Assembly: GCF_904849725.1 (NCBI RefSeq)
Contig: NC_058520.1
Location: 399,417,993-399,481,992, forward strand
DNA length: 64,000 bases
Reading direction: 5' to 3'
From: Hordeum vulgare subsp. vulgare
Taxonomy: Eukaryota > Streptophyta > Magnoliopsida > Poales > Poaceae
Below, piece after piece: positions 44,971 to 56,870 of the stretch. Position numbers and translations under genes: made by a program. Below the pieces are notes generated by a model that searched no databases, was not told the origin of the DNA, and saw nothing but the letters and a program-made list of their open reading frames with translations. Each line of letters begins with the position of its first letter. The first letter of the stretch is position 1.

Positions 44971-47900
44971 ATGGCCGCAACCCCGCCGCCGCCCGACGCC
45001 TTCGCCTTCTCTCCTGACGGAGAGCTCTTCGCGGCCGTCTCCGATCGGCGGATCCAGGTACTCGCTTCGCCTCTGTGCCCCCGCCTAAACCCCATTCCTA
45101 CGAGCTGGGTAGCTCTCTAGTCTCTCGCTGTGAATTGGGGAATTCTCTGATCTGGATTGTTAGTCCCTGCGAGATGTCCTGTGGTTGAAATGTAGTGTTA
45201 CATGCAAGCAAGTTGCTAATTACTGTATGGTTGGATGGTTACCTTCCATGTTCATTTTATCATGACGATTGATAGTTGCTACCGGGCGAAGCTAGTTTCT
45301 GGTGTCTTATGTGCTGCTTGTAGCGGTGGTAAATATTTCTGTGGCATAGTGTCCCATCTAGCCAGCAATATTGTAGGAGTAGTAGGGCGCTATTGGAAAC
45401 AATATCTCTTGGTAGTATTTCTACTTTCTGCCTTTTTGATACACTGCATTTCTCATCTTTTTTCCATTGTGAATTTGAATGGAAGTATGTGAGAACATAG
45501 TTACGGTATATGCCGTCATATTCCATTTTCTTCACTTGAAATTGTTAATTGGGAAGGTATGGAGTACAAGAGGGGGACAAAAGATAGCAGGATGGACTGA
45601 TCCAATAGCAGACCAAGATGATTCCTACAGTTGCATTGCCTGCAGCTCTGTTTGGAAGAAGGTACCTTGTGTTGAGCTTTAGGTGGTATCCTATACTGTC
45701 ATATTATTTAGTTTTGATTGTTGGTTTTTTTACAGCAAAAAAATGATGGCGACCTTATTGTTGTTGCTGTTGGCACTGCAAATGGTGAAGTTTTAGCTCT
45801 TGATTCTACTGGTGTTATATGGAAAAATGCTTGTCACACTGGGTATGTGAAACCTTAGTACGAACTTTGATTGTTGATTTCTGTAAGTTTAATCACATGA
45901 GGCTTCTTCTGCACTGTTTCTATTCTTATGTCATGCAAAATAGGAAGCATACCAGATGCTGAACTTTCGTTTAGTACTTTCCTCTCTGAACTCATTTTCA
46001 TAAGTCTAAAATTGTCTGGGATAAATCTTTTCCTTGATGAACACACATGCCGGTACCTTGTAGTTGGCGCCTTCTGCAATACAAGGGCCCTCGTATTTCT
46101 TTGATAACACCATGTTGATTTATTTGTTGGACTACCATGTTGATTATGTTCAGTGCTGTAGATGCTTAGAAAAGAAAGGGCTATACACTATCTTGTAACC
46201 ACATGTTCTAATCCTTGCACCTCCTTGGTAGTTGAAATTAAATAGTGGCAGTTCCTGAAGGACTATACACTATCTTCTAACCACACATTCTTTTGGCCAA
46301 TTCGTAAGCTTCTGTTTCCTTCTTCATTCTGAGATGCTTAACTCAGAGTTTCTCACCTAAGTCCAACTGTCCAAGAAAGGATGAATCTGCTCTTCATTTT
46401 TTGTGTTCTTTTGAACTCAATAATGAGAAGGTTAAGTTGGTCATACTTACACATGCAACATGAGCTTAATTCTATTGCCACAAGCAAGGCTGTACCCTAT
46501 ATGTCAAAAATTTAAGCCACTTCAGTTTTTTAGGTCGTAAGCCGACTTATGTGGTTTCAAAGATGAAACTGCATTCTGTAAGAAAACATTAGCTAGTTCA
46601 AGATATCTTTAGAACGACTTCACTGTGAAAACATTGACGCCTACTGAGATGCCTTTCTCTTTCTACTAGCAAGGTCATTTCTCTTCACTTTTCGAAACAA
46701 GGGCGTGTTCTTATTACTGCTAGCATGGATGGAGTTATATGTGAATTGGATACTTGTACTGGAAAACCCAACGGCACTTTGAAAGTTTCGAAGAAGTCAA
46801 TTAATTCTTTGACAGTTTCTCATGGTAAGTGCAACTTTTGTCTCCATGTGTTCTTTATGCATGCTTAACAAGATCTTTTTATACGTGTTTGTTGTATTCA
46901 TGGTAGGTCTTCAACATATATGGGTTATTTGTAAAGCAGTGTGAATTGCATTAGGAAGGATCTCATTATGATTTCCTTAAATATTTGTTCATCGTCATGT
47001 GGGCCTGTTATGGACCTTGATCCACAACAATATATATTGGGCAGGGTAAGGACCTGAAGACCAGAGACATGGCACTCACCCTCAACAAGGGTAGAGCTCT
47101 AGTCCCCTCTAAGGACTAAGGAGGCCTGTAAAACTTTTGTTTATTTCATTGCTTAATCAAAAAAGTTATGTGATAGCCCTTTTGTAGGAAACTAGACTTG
47201 TCCCACAAGACACGGACTCTATCTCTGATCTTCCCAAGTAAACTGATATTGCCTAATTCTATTACTCTTTCCCTAATTAACTTATTTATGTCTCCTAATG
47301 TTCATGTGGCTGGTTCCTAATATAGCCTATGCACGTGCTGCGATGCTGGGCAACCTCTTTAGCCCAAGTATTAGCCTTTAGAGCACGTATGTGGATTGCC
47401 AGTAAAAGTATTTTTTTCTTTAAATAACACAAGCTGCGGGTGTCACCCTGCCAGGAACAAACTCAGGTGGAAGTACTCTATTGTACTCCACCTTTAGTGC
47501 AGTACAAATATTTAGTGTCAGGGCTACTATACGTTTGCGTCTTTAGTGCGAAAATATATTTAGTTGATCGAGTGTATTGGAGCAAATATCTGTCTAACTT
47601 CCAGTCTTTCTTGAATATAGCACCTTAGGTCATTATTGTTTAGATCTTGGTTTACATATTATCTTGTCAACTTTGTGTGTTTTCTGGACTTACATTGTAG
47701 CCGTGCACTTTGCAGATGAGAAGTTTATGGTTGTCTCAGGTAAGACAGCAAAATTATACAGTATGAAGGATAAAAAAGAGATTCTGAAGATTCCTTCTGA
47801 TGATGTATGCTATTCTTACTCTTGTTTCGTACTTGCGCCGATCTCCCTCCCCCCTCTCGCTGTGTCACGTAATGAAAGAGGCTTTAACTTTTAATGTTTT

Positions 47901-50900
47901 ATCGGCGCCATTGCGATTGCAGGGCCCTATCCAGCTGATGTCTGTGTCCGATGAAGCGCGCACATTAGTTTCTTGTACTGACAATAATAAAGAAGTCAAA
48001 GTCTGGTCTTGTGATCACCACAATTGCACTATCATTTCTACAGTCTCCCTTGTCATGCATACTCAGCCAAAGACAGTAGAGTGTAAAAGGAGCACATCAT
48101 ATGAAGCCGGGGGAATTGTTCTTGCAGTATCGAAGAAAGGTGTGGCTTATGTGTGGCACTTGCAGACCCTTACCCAAGATGAAGTAGTGCCCACCAAAAT
48201 CTCAGTAAAAAAATCATTTGATAAAAAGGGCCGTGTCCCAATTATTTTAGCTAAGTTATGTGATGCCGAAGAAGACAACACAATCAAGGTTCATGTTGTG
48301 TTTGGATCACTAGACTGTTTACAGTTCAAGATTATTGTATTGGGTGAGAATTGTGAGGACATCAACTTGGTTGCGTAATCTGATGCATTAGCTTTGGAAG
48401 AGCAAGATGCAAAAGGTTTGTTCAAATCTCTGTTGCTGCCCAGCCATCATTATTAGCACAGTAAGGTCAGTAAACATGCATAGTGACAGTAACAAGTACT
48501 GCTCCTTTCCAGATCGAATGACTTGCTTAGATAACAGCTAGCCTAAATAACGTATGGCCAATTTGGAAGTAGACAGAACATGTAAGTACTCATATTCTGT
48601 TGATGAAAAGGTGATGCACTTAGGGCGTGTTTGGTTGCCTGGGTGCATCCAGGATGCATTGCATGAAGGAGCTTGGTTGGGCCTGGCCTGGTTGAGCCGA
48701 TGCAAAATAGAGATGAGATGTGTGTTTGGTGGACTGCATGGTACGAGCCGGGTTCAGCTCAGATTTTGTTTGGTACGTTGCATCTTGGGTTGTATGAGAG
48801 ATGCAACATACAACAAACTTGGTCACAGAATTTTAGAACAATGAACATAATTTTTAAACCTGGTCACAGAATACATAATACATAGTACATGTTAGAACAC
48901 AGAATACATAATTCAGTACAGATTTATAAATTAATAAAGGCATGGGCACTGATAATATTGGCATCATTTGCATCATCAAAACAAAATAAAAATATATGCA
49001 CAGATTATTAATACTATTTGCACCATCTGCATAACTATTTTGTCTACCTACTGAGCATCTCCAGAAGCTAGCAAAGTGTTCTGGTTCATGGCCATGGCTG
49101 CTTGTTTGTCTACCTACTAACCAACAAAACAGCAGTCGGCAGGGTGCGGTCTTTGGCCATGGATTGCCTGCACATATCCATGCTAATGACCAGCCTGGCG
49201 TAATACAAAACTACCCAGCCATCTCTAATCCATAGGGGAAAAGTAGGTTGGTGCTAGATCTGATCCACAATAATAAAAGTAGAGGGCAGACGATGGGAAG
49301 AGAACGCATTGGTGCATCCATCCATCCGCATCGGAGAACAGACATCTATTTCCAATCTGTAACCATTGGAGGCCGCCATTTCATCCATCTGCATCAGAGA
49401 AGAAGCACCACGAGTGCAGGGTGAGCGGTAGAGAGATGGAGATGGGAAGGAGAGGAGAGGGATGTGGACGGATGGGAGACATGGAGAGGGAGGGGAGACA
49501 TGGAGAGGGAGGGGAGGAGGAGGGTTGTACCTCCACAACGGCGAGGATGCCCGCCGGCGATGTTGACACAGGCGACGGCACTGCGAGATCCACTTCTGTC
49601 GCAGGAGAGGGAGGGGAGCGAGGAAAGCACGCGTGAGTGAGTTCGGAATGAGCGAAACCCTATCCCCTTGCAGCGGCGGGTGCAGGCTCGCGGAAACGGC
49701 CGAAACCTGCGTTTCCGCTGAGTCTGGCTGGGAGCCTCTTTATGCATCCGTCGGGCCTGGCCCAGTAAGACATGCAGGCTACCAAACATTGAGAATATTG
49801 CACGATGGATGCGAGCCAGCTGCGACGCAAGGAACCAAACACGCCCTTAGCCAAACACTTGTGGCCTGTTATGTGACTTGTAGCTGCATGACTACAAGCC
49901 TCTTAGGATGATTGTACTTTCCACCTTTTCAATGAAACGAAACGCAAAGAGTCTTTTGCGTTTTCTCGAAATAAATAAATATAAAGCACACCTATAACCT
50001 GTTGTAAAACTGGAATGTTTTATCATAATTTATGACCTGATGAAGTGCTTCAGCGCTTTTCAGACAAGCAAAAAGCACACTTTTAAAAGCAAAACGAGGA
50101 TGTAATTTGCAATCATCAGTACACATAGTAACTGCACCGTTTTAGTTTTGTGGAATTAGCATTTTTGAAATCATGGAAGGACCACTCTAATTTCTATATT
50201 TATTGTCAAATTTTTAGTATGCCATTTCCGACTCCTGTCTATAAACATTATGGTTTAGCACAATGAATCATTGTGTTATTCTGTTGTTTTATTATATGTG
50301 ATGGTTACACAGGGTTCTCAAATGCTAATTTACAGCTGGAGGAAGCGAGATACCAACATCGTAGGAAGCAGAAAATAGGCAGTACTGTGTGTGCCAGATT
50401 AGATATAATACAGTAGCCAACAATAATAGAATAACAAAGCAACACGTGAGAGGTGATTTCCTGTGGTTACAGCATGCATGTTTTGATGCTAATGGCATTT
50501 TTGTTGGGTCTCGGTACCTTTTAAACTGATCATAGGATTTATACTTTGTTTCTATATTTTCTTACGATTATATGTTAATATGTCATGCTATTAAAGCTAG
50601 AGATTATGTACTTCATTAAATGCCTACCGTTGATCTTAACTGTTTATTTATTTCTTGATGGCACCAGTAAATGAAAAAATGGCTGATGGACAAGATCGAC
50701 AGGAGAATACAAACCTCACTCATCAAGGAAGACCAAACAAAAGGACAGCATCTGTTTTGGATTCTATCACTGGTAACAATTAGCCCGGTTAATTCGAAGT
50801 ATCTCCAGACCTGATGTTGTCATATACATTGAGTGTACAATGAAAAAACAAATTTAAGGTGTCATTCATTTTCTACCTTTCTGATCACTAACTTTTTTAT

Positions 50901-52943
50901 TTTGCTGGAAAGTTTAGACACAGTCAAGGAGGGGACTCCAGAGTATAATCTAGATGAACCAACTATGGAGCAGAAACTCGAAAGTCTAAATTTGCTCAAC
51001 AAGTCTGAATTCCTTGAAGAGCAATCAACTTCTCTGGCGCCGCCAAGTGCAGATTCAGTCTATATTTTGCTGAAGCAAGCTTTGCGTGCTGATGATCACA
51101 CTGAATTGGTGAAATGCTTGTACAATAGAGACGAAAAGGTATGGCTTTCTTCTCTTTGGTGTGCAATGTTTGGTCAAATCTTTCGTTGCCGTTTGTCTTG
51201 GTCACACCGTGAAAGAAATTTTACTTTGAAACAATGGTCGTACGCATACTTTTTTTCCACAAGTTTAGTCAATGATGTTGCAGATACATGTTTTCCCCTT
51301 GGTTGTGATGCAACTTTTCACCTCATATGTTCCATTTCCTGGTTCATAGAGTTTCTCTATGTCACAATCACAAAACACTGGAGACATGCTCAAGTTCTCA
51401 TGATCAATCACAGTTGATTGACTCAACATTTTTTAGTAGTGATGAAGCTGAATTTGGTGATTCAAATCTAGCATCTGGTTTTCTTTTCTTATCAGCTCCA
51501 TGTTTAATGAATATCCTCGTAGTAAGTAAAGGCGCACAGAAAATAAGAGGATAAATTATATGTAACCCAGAGTTGCTACCACTGATGTTATTGATAACGG
51601 AGAAGAAACAAAGTTATTCCTGGTCTTGACTCTTGACCAATGCACTACGCCTCTAGTCTTATTCAGTCAAGTTGGGAGGCTTTATAAACAGGCTTTATAA
51701 ACATCGTTGCTAGAAGTTGTCGGTTAGGCCAAGGACTGGCCTGCGTTTTGGTCCATAACAAACCTAATGGTTTAACTTTCAGTTATTAGTAGTTGCCAAA
51801 GTCAGCATTTGCCATGTTATTTATTCTTATTGCTATTTGATGCAACATTTTCTCTTGTCTGATAATTTACTGTTGCGTTACATGCAGGTCATTGTAAAGT
51901 CAGTATCACTCCTAACACCAGGAGATGCCCTGAAGCTTCTCAAGTTCTTCGTGTCATCAATACAATCTAGGTAGGAAAGCTTCCAAGGCATTTTGTCTCT
52001 TTAGTACTTTTTGTGGGACAAACTAAACTATGTAGTGATCTACTCCCTCATCCCGTAATATAAGAGCGTTTTTTACACTAGTGTAGTGACAAAAACGCTC
52101 TTATATTATGGGACAGAGGGAGTAATAACTAGAGAACACCAGTCCATTGACTCTGATACTATCTTCAGTCAAGACACCTTTAACTGTATCCATGTATACG
52201 TTGAACTGTTAAGGTCTTACTATATTTTGGACCCGATCTTTTTTGGGAAGGACTAGAATATACGGCTTCCAAAATATGCTTAGCCTCTTCTAGTAACTTC
52301 TCCTATTATTTGGTGATTTTTTATTTTGCGTGCATGCATACACATATCACAGCTTTACAAAAAGTTCTTATTTAGGGATATTTATTCTCCACAGGGGTGC
52401 AAAGCTGGTTTGTTTGCTCCCGTGGCTACAAACTTTACTTAGCCGGCACATGAGCAGCATAGTGTCGCAGGAGTCTTCTCTGCTGTTGCTCAATTCGCTC
52501 TATCAGGTTAGTAATTTTATCAGCTGCCCTAACAGTACATCGAAAAATATATATTTGATCAAGAATCTTTGATCAAGATTACCACATTTTCGTTTGTACT
52601 GAATGCATTTTTTTCTCAGCTTATTGATGCAAGAACGTCGACCTTCAAATCAGCACTTCAACTCTCTACCACCCTTGATTACCGTTTCAGTGAGGTAAAA
52701 ATTTCCTTCCTGTAAAAAGAGATGTTGGTTTTTGGTATTGGAAATAATTTGAAGATTTTCCAGATTGCTGATGAAGAAACTGACAAGGAAGAGGCGGTCG
52801 CACCGATTATCTACGAGGACAAGGACACAGACGACGAAGAATCTGAAATCGATGCTATGGAAACTGATGGGGAGAGTGAAGAGCTCGGTGATGTTACCGA
52901 TGCCTTGAAGCATTCAGATGGAAATGATATTATGAGCGACTGA
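44971..52943 (+). CDS. WDR43/UTP5-like small-subunit processome protein, 12 exons, premature stop in exon 6
   Basis: Exons, all with GT-AG introns: 44971-45057, 45557-45661, 45736-45842, 46670-46824, 47716-47804, 47923-48415, 50668-50772, 50918-51138, 51888-51970, 52395-52506, 52620-52694, 52764-52943. The phases join exactly, giving 604 codons including the stop. The N-terminal part is a WD40 propeller (AFSPDGELFAAVSDRRIQVW, ITASMDGVICELD, EKFMVVSGKTAKLYS, KEVKVWSCD). Exons 8-11 encode a Utp12-type C-terminal domain (YILLKQALRADDHTELVKCL ... LLPWLQTLL) and exon 12 an acidic tail. Family members act in nucleolar pre-rRNA transcription and 18S processing. TAA at 48376-48378 is in frame (codon 333), and the frame continues coding-like beyond it (SDALALEEQDAKG). 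So this allele may be truncated, or the base may be wrong. The start ATG is chosen because exon 1 begins there with a typical Ala/Pro leader and WD40 start. Confidence 0.85.
48416..50667 (+). other. Intron 6 of the WDR43-like gene
   Basis: This 2252-bp intron is by far the longest of the gene, enlarged by a Harbinger-type element at 48623-49846. Donor AAAAG|GTTTGT, acceptor GGCACCAG|. Confidence 0.75.
48623..49846. mobile_element. Non-autonomous PIF/Harbinger-type element in intron 6
   Basis: This is 1224 bp with terminal inverted repeats GGGCGTGTTTGGTT and AACCAAACACGCCC and a TTA target duplication (48620-48622 and 49847-49849), the signature of PIF/Harbinger elements. There is no transposase-like ORF; the GC-rich open frames at 49250-49900 look fortuitous. 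Confidence 0.85.
52043..52122. mobile_element. Stowaway MITE in intron 9
   Basis: This 80-bp Tc1/Mariner-type MITE has near-perfect inverted halves, starts CTCCCTCATCCCGTAATATA, ends ATGGGACAGAGGGAG, and is flanked by TA (52041-52042 and 52123-52124). Confidence 0.93.
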
Positions 52944-53700
52944 CATATAGACTCTTCTAGGACTGAGCTCTCAATCATCCTTTACGGGTCTTGCTAAAAA
53001 ATCATCTGCAAAAGGTAGGAGCTCAAAAGCTCATGGTGTGTATATGAGGCCGCTATATGTTGTTGGATAAAGTTTTGAGTGCCTCAGATTTTCATGGAAA
53101 ACTCAGCTAGGCTTGTAGGAATACTATGTTAAGCATCGTGTTATCTAGCGCAAACACTCAAATATCTGCAAGCATTTGAAATGGCATTTCATTTGCGAGA
53201 TGACAATTTACGCACTTGTCATAGTATGTTTTTTTTACGTCTAGCATAATATGTGCATTTCTTAAAAATTACATATGGGGCAGTTCAGTTTAGTTCCCTA
53301 TCTCGTGGGGTGTAATTCTCATGAAAATTACATAGCAGACGGCCAGAAAGGAAAGGCGATGAAGGTTCGTGGTACCAGTTTCGACTCCTCGGCAGCATCG
53401 GCGCTCTTGAGATCCACTTCATTGTTACTCAAATTTTTTTTTTGAGGAATTCTTACTCTAATTTCTCCACCTTATGGTGAGGTGCCATGGTGCTCTGCTG
53501 CTTCTGTATGATTCATTCGGTCCGGATGTTCCCTGTCCTTGATTATTCGCCCTTTGCTCCTCTTTAGGTTGTTGACACAGCAGGCCTTAAGTGCCTCGTT
53601 GCTAGCCGCCCGATGGTTCAAATGAATAAAGTAGCTTATGAGCTTGCTAGATTACCTAAATGTTTTATGACTAGGAATTGGTTCGAGGAGCCTATGAAAA
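52944..53700. other. 3' flank of the WDR43-like gene
   Basis: The 3' UTR presumably ends within the first few hundred bases; no clear polyadenylation signal could be chosen. Nothing else recognisable. Confidence 0.5.
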
Positions 53701-53751
53701 ATATTGGGAAATTGTTTATAATCAACCGGCTGATTTTTCTATTCCGTTCTC

Positions 53752-54140
53752 TATTTCGTAAGCTGCCTTTTCCGATTGACACGTCCTCCTGTAGGGCCCA
53801 TCCACCGCGCACTCCCATCTTGCCTTATCTCTTTCCTCACCGCTCGTCTTCTTCCTCATTGCCCCCCTCATCTCTCTCTGCAGCGCACTCGCTCTCCTCC
53901 AGCACCGCTGCTGCGCAACTCGCTCTCATGATGTGAGCCACCGCCTTCTCTACTCCGTAAGCCGCCTTTCCCGATTGACACATCCTCCTGTAGGGCCCAT
54001 CCACCGCGCACTCCCATCTTGCCTTATCTCTTTCCTCACCGCTCGTTTTCTTCCTTATTTTCCCCCTCATCTCTCTATGCAGTCTCCTCCAGCACCGCTG
54101 CTGCGCAACCGCCATGGCCGCAGTTGCCGAGCTGCGAGAT
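53752..54140. repeat. Tandem duplication of about 199 bp
   Basis: Two units start at 53752 and 53951 (CGTAAGC-TGCCTTT at 53757 and 53956). They share the blocks GATTGACACRTCCTCCTGTA, GGGCCCATCCACCGCGCAC and CTTGCCTTATCTCTTTCCTC, with scattered changes and an internal deletion near the end of the second unit. Confidence 0.88.
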
Positions 54141-54760
54141 GATGTGAGCCACCGCCGCTAGCCATGCCTTCTGATCTGGCCCGTACATGTTGCTCCCCAG
54201 CTGCAATCCATGAGAGAGAGGGAGGGATCTCCGCCATTGCCGCAGAATAGAGAAGCAGAGCTGCGTAACAAACGTGGTGCCGCGCGCCGACAGCAGAGCT
54301 GCAGTGGAACACGAAGGTGTGGCGGTGGATATGCAGTGCATCGGGGTGGTGATGCGCGCCGGAGAGGCAGAGCTGCATCGCAACATGCCGGAGCTGCGAT
54401 GGGCCGCCAGCATTGTGTTGGAGCACCGCGTTTCGATTTTGCGGCTGCAATGAAGCATGGCCGGGGCTGCATTGGAGCACTGTGCACCTGTGGCACGACT
54501 ACAATGAAGCACGACCAGAGCTGCGATGAGCCGTCGGCGTTGCGTTGGAGCACCGCGTGCTGCTGTTACGGCTGCAATGAAACATGGCCGGAGTTGCGAC
54601 AGGCCGCCGGCGTTGCCTTGGAGCACCATTGTGCCGGTGTTGTTGTTGCAATGGTGCATCACCGCGCTGACGAACGCCCAGCCCCAACGACGAGGGTGTG
54701 CGGCCCCTGCTTGCGAAGTTGGGCGGCGCTGCTTCCGCGGTGACTCGTGTTTGTTTTTTC
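54141..54760. repeat. Degenerate GC-rich tandem repeats
   Basis: Units of roughly 55-115 bp are built on GCTGCAATGAAGCATGGCCGG, TTGGAGCACCGCG and GGGCCGCCRGCATTG. Long open frames on both strands follow from the repeat composition. Together with 53720-54840 it may be one transposable element; its ends are uncertain. Confidence 0.6.
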
Positions 54761-54808
54761 AGTGTAAATCCAACAACTGCGAGGGAAGGATCGGATGGCT
54801 GTGCAGGC

Positions 54809-54835
54809 GGATGATTTCTCTAAGAAATCATCCGA
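54809..54835. repeat. Perfect 12-bp hairpin
   Basis: CGGATGATTTCT and AGAAATCATCCG are separated by CTA, at the right end of the GC-rich repeat block. A related sequence, CGGCTGATTTTTCT, lies at its left end (~53727), so this may be an element terminus. AATAAA at 54903 follows. Confidence 0.7.
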
Positions 54836-54840
54836 CTAAT

Positions 54841-55481
54841 CCGTAGCATCGCCCAAAATATTGTATCTCTTCTAATAGACAATGTAATCATTGTCTCTAA
54901 TTAATAAAGTTGTAGCCGTTTAAAAAAGAACAACATGTTGCATGAGCATAATCCAGTAATTAGCATTAATATAATAATTGACAACTACGCCATCTTGATG
55001 ATCGTGATGCATAGATCATTAATATGTCATATTCATGCATGTTTGTCTCAATTAAAATTGGGATTAGGCTCAACCCATGTTTAATCTCTCTTTTGTTATG
55101 GGGTATTTGGGAGTGCACTATATGTTGCTCTCTACTTCATTTAAAATAGCTGGATAGTTGTAGTTTCATTCATTATCAATCTATGTTGCTGTTATTCATG
55201 TTAAACAAAATTTAAAGTTCCCCGCAAAAAAACTTTAAACTTGATGTGTAGATAAATAAGATGAAACCCTTCCTGAATGTGAAGTTTAACAGTTGCATGT
55301 CCAACTTCACTTTAAGTTGCTAGCAAACTGCATTGGATCATCTTGCATGTCATGAACATGTTGTATCTTCCTCGTGGTAGTAATATTGCATTTGTTGTTC
55401 TTTCCATTGTTGCTTTGCTTCTTTACGGATAGGACTCTCATATGACATCAACTATGAGCAAGATTTATGGATGTACTAACC
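54841..55481. other. AT-rich intergenic stretch
   Basis: No gene or recognisable repeat is seen. Confidence 0.5.
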
Positions 55482-55484
55482 TTA

Positions 55485-56596
55485 GAGCATCTACAACCGG
55501 ACCCCTCATACCCGTCTCAAACATCAGGGCAGTCCGCCCATCATTGACTCGTCACGAAATATCGATCCAGTCGGGCGCCTCAAACGACCCTCAAACGCAC
55601 AGGCTCATCGACACCCCTCGTATTCATCCTAAATATGGGTGGGGGCGCCCGAGCGCGCCCGGGCATGCCCGCCACGTCGGCCTGACGACGGGGTCCCACC
55701 GGGACTTGCATGGAAAACGAGCGGTCCGATGGACGCCTCGCCGGTTGCCACGGTGTGAACGTCGCGTGGCGTCGCTATGGCTCGCCGCCCGAGGCAAAAT
55801 CCAGCTATTTAAGTCGGCCGGCGTCCCCCAACCCTAGCGCATCCACCTCCTCTCTCTCTGCACCGCCACTCGAGCCCTTCCGCCTCCTCTCCCATGCTCT
55901 CCGGCGTCGATATGGTCCGGCGTAAGATCACCACCTACATGATGCTTACGCCGGAGAGCCATATGCAGATCAAGGCGGAGATCCAGGCTTGGCGAGTCGC
56001 CCGCATTGCTGTGGGTGTGCCTCCGGACTCACGGGAGCTGGAGGAGGAGCAACAACAGTAGTCAGAGGAGGAGGAGGGCGAGCATCTGTCGGAGCCGACG
56101 AAGGTGGTGGATCCGAAGGAGGACGAGGCGGAGCAGCCTGCTGCGGGGTTCAACATGGCGGAGGTGGAGGCGGAGTTCGCCGTCACCCAAGCCGAGGATA
56201 TGACGAAGCAACATGCCATCTTGGAGTCCATTCTGGATGAGGCCGAGGTAGAGGCCAACCGGGAGCTCCTCCGACAGAAGCAGGAGGAGGCCGACACGCT
56301 CTTCGCCGAACTCGAGGCACACATGAAGGAGGAGGAGGAGGAGGCCGGAGTGGAGCAGCCACAGGCGCCAAAGGGGGCAGAGCTCTAGCTGTCGTGCATG
56401 TATCCATCGAAGAGTAGCTACATAGTGCGTAGGTTTTTATTTTGCATGCTTTTGTATGGATACAAGAATTTAGTATGAGGTGTCCGAATGCAGTGTTGCT
56501 AACTTGAGGCGTGCCCGACCAGTCTCGGCAGATGCGCCCGAGCGCGTCCGCGGGGATTTGAGGGGTCATATTTACCAACTGTGATTGTAGATGCTC
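55485..56596. mobile_element. Harbinger-type element carrying a small ORF
   Basis: This is 1112 bp with ends GAGCATCTACAACC and GATTGTAGATGCTC (inverted, one mismatch) and TTA target duplications (55482-55484 and 56597-56599). The ends are followed inwards by GGACCCCTCA and GGGGTCA-type subterminal motifs. It contains a TATA-like box and one ORF (below) but no transposase. Confidence 0.85.
55894..56388 (+). pseudogene. Acidic 164-residue ORF inside the Harbinger-type element
   Basis: ATG 55894 opens a frame starting MLSGVDMVRRKITTYMMLTP, closed by TAG 56386-56388, with one in-frame TAG at 56059-56061 after a Glu/Gln run. The product is Glu-rich and mostly helical, with a coiled-coil-like C-terminal half (RELLRQKQEEADTLFAELEA). 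A TATTTAAG box lies at about 55805-55812. It is not a recognisable transposase or Myb-like protein; it may be a captured or cargo gene. Function unknown. Confidence 0.5.
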
Positions 56597-56599
56597 TTA

Positions 56600-56870
56600 G
56601 ACTCCAGGAAAGACTTACAACCCACTCCTTGTTCATGCCTTACCAATACCTTTTTACTTATGCTCGCACTAGGTTACGACTTTGTAGTTGTAGAAGATGA
56701 TCTCATAACTAATGTTGATCCACACATATTGCATGATCTCCTTACCCAACTATACTATCCATGTTTAGGTTGCAACCCTCGTCATGCTTCTATTGGGCTC
56801 ATCGTAATTATGGTATGCTTCTGAAGGTGAAATTATACAATGTTATGAAATGTGGTAGTAGGATGGTAAT
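56600..56870. other. Short unassigned spacer
   Basis: No gene or repeat recognised between the Harbinger element and the next LTR. Confidence 0.5.

Noticed and set aside
47440..47894. Open frames between exons 4 and 6 of the WDR43-like gene
   Set aside because: They are intron read-through around exon 5; splice sites and phase support only 47716-47804 as coding.
54067..54846. Long frames on both strands in the GC-rich block
   Set aside because: Repeat composition keeps several frames open on both strands; no domain and no consistent frame.
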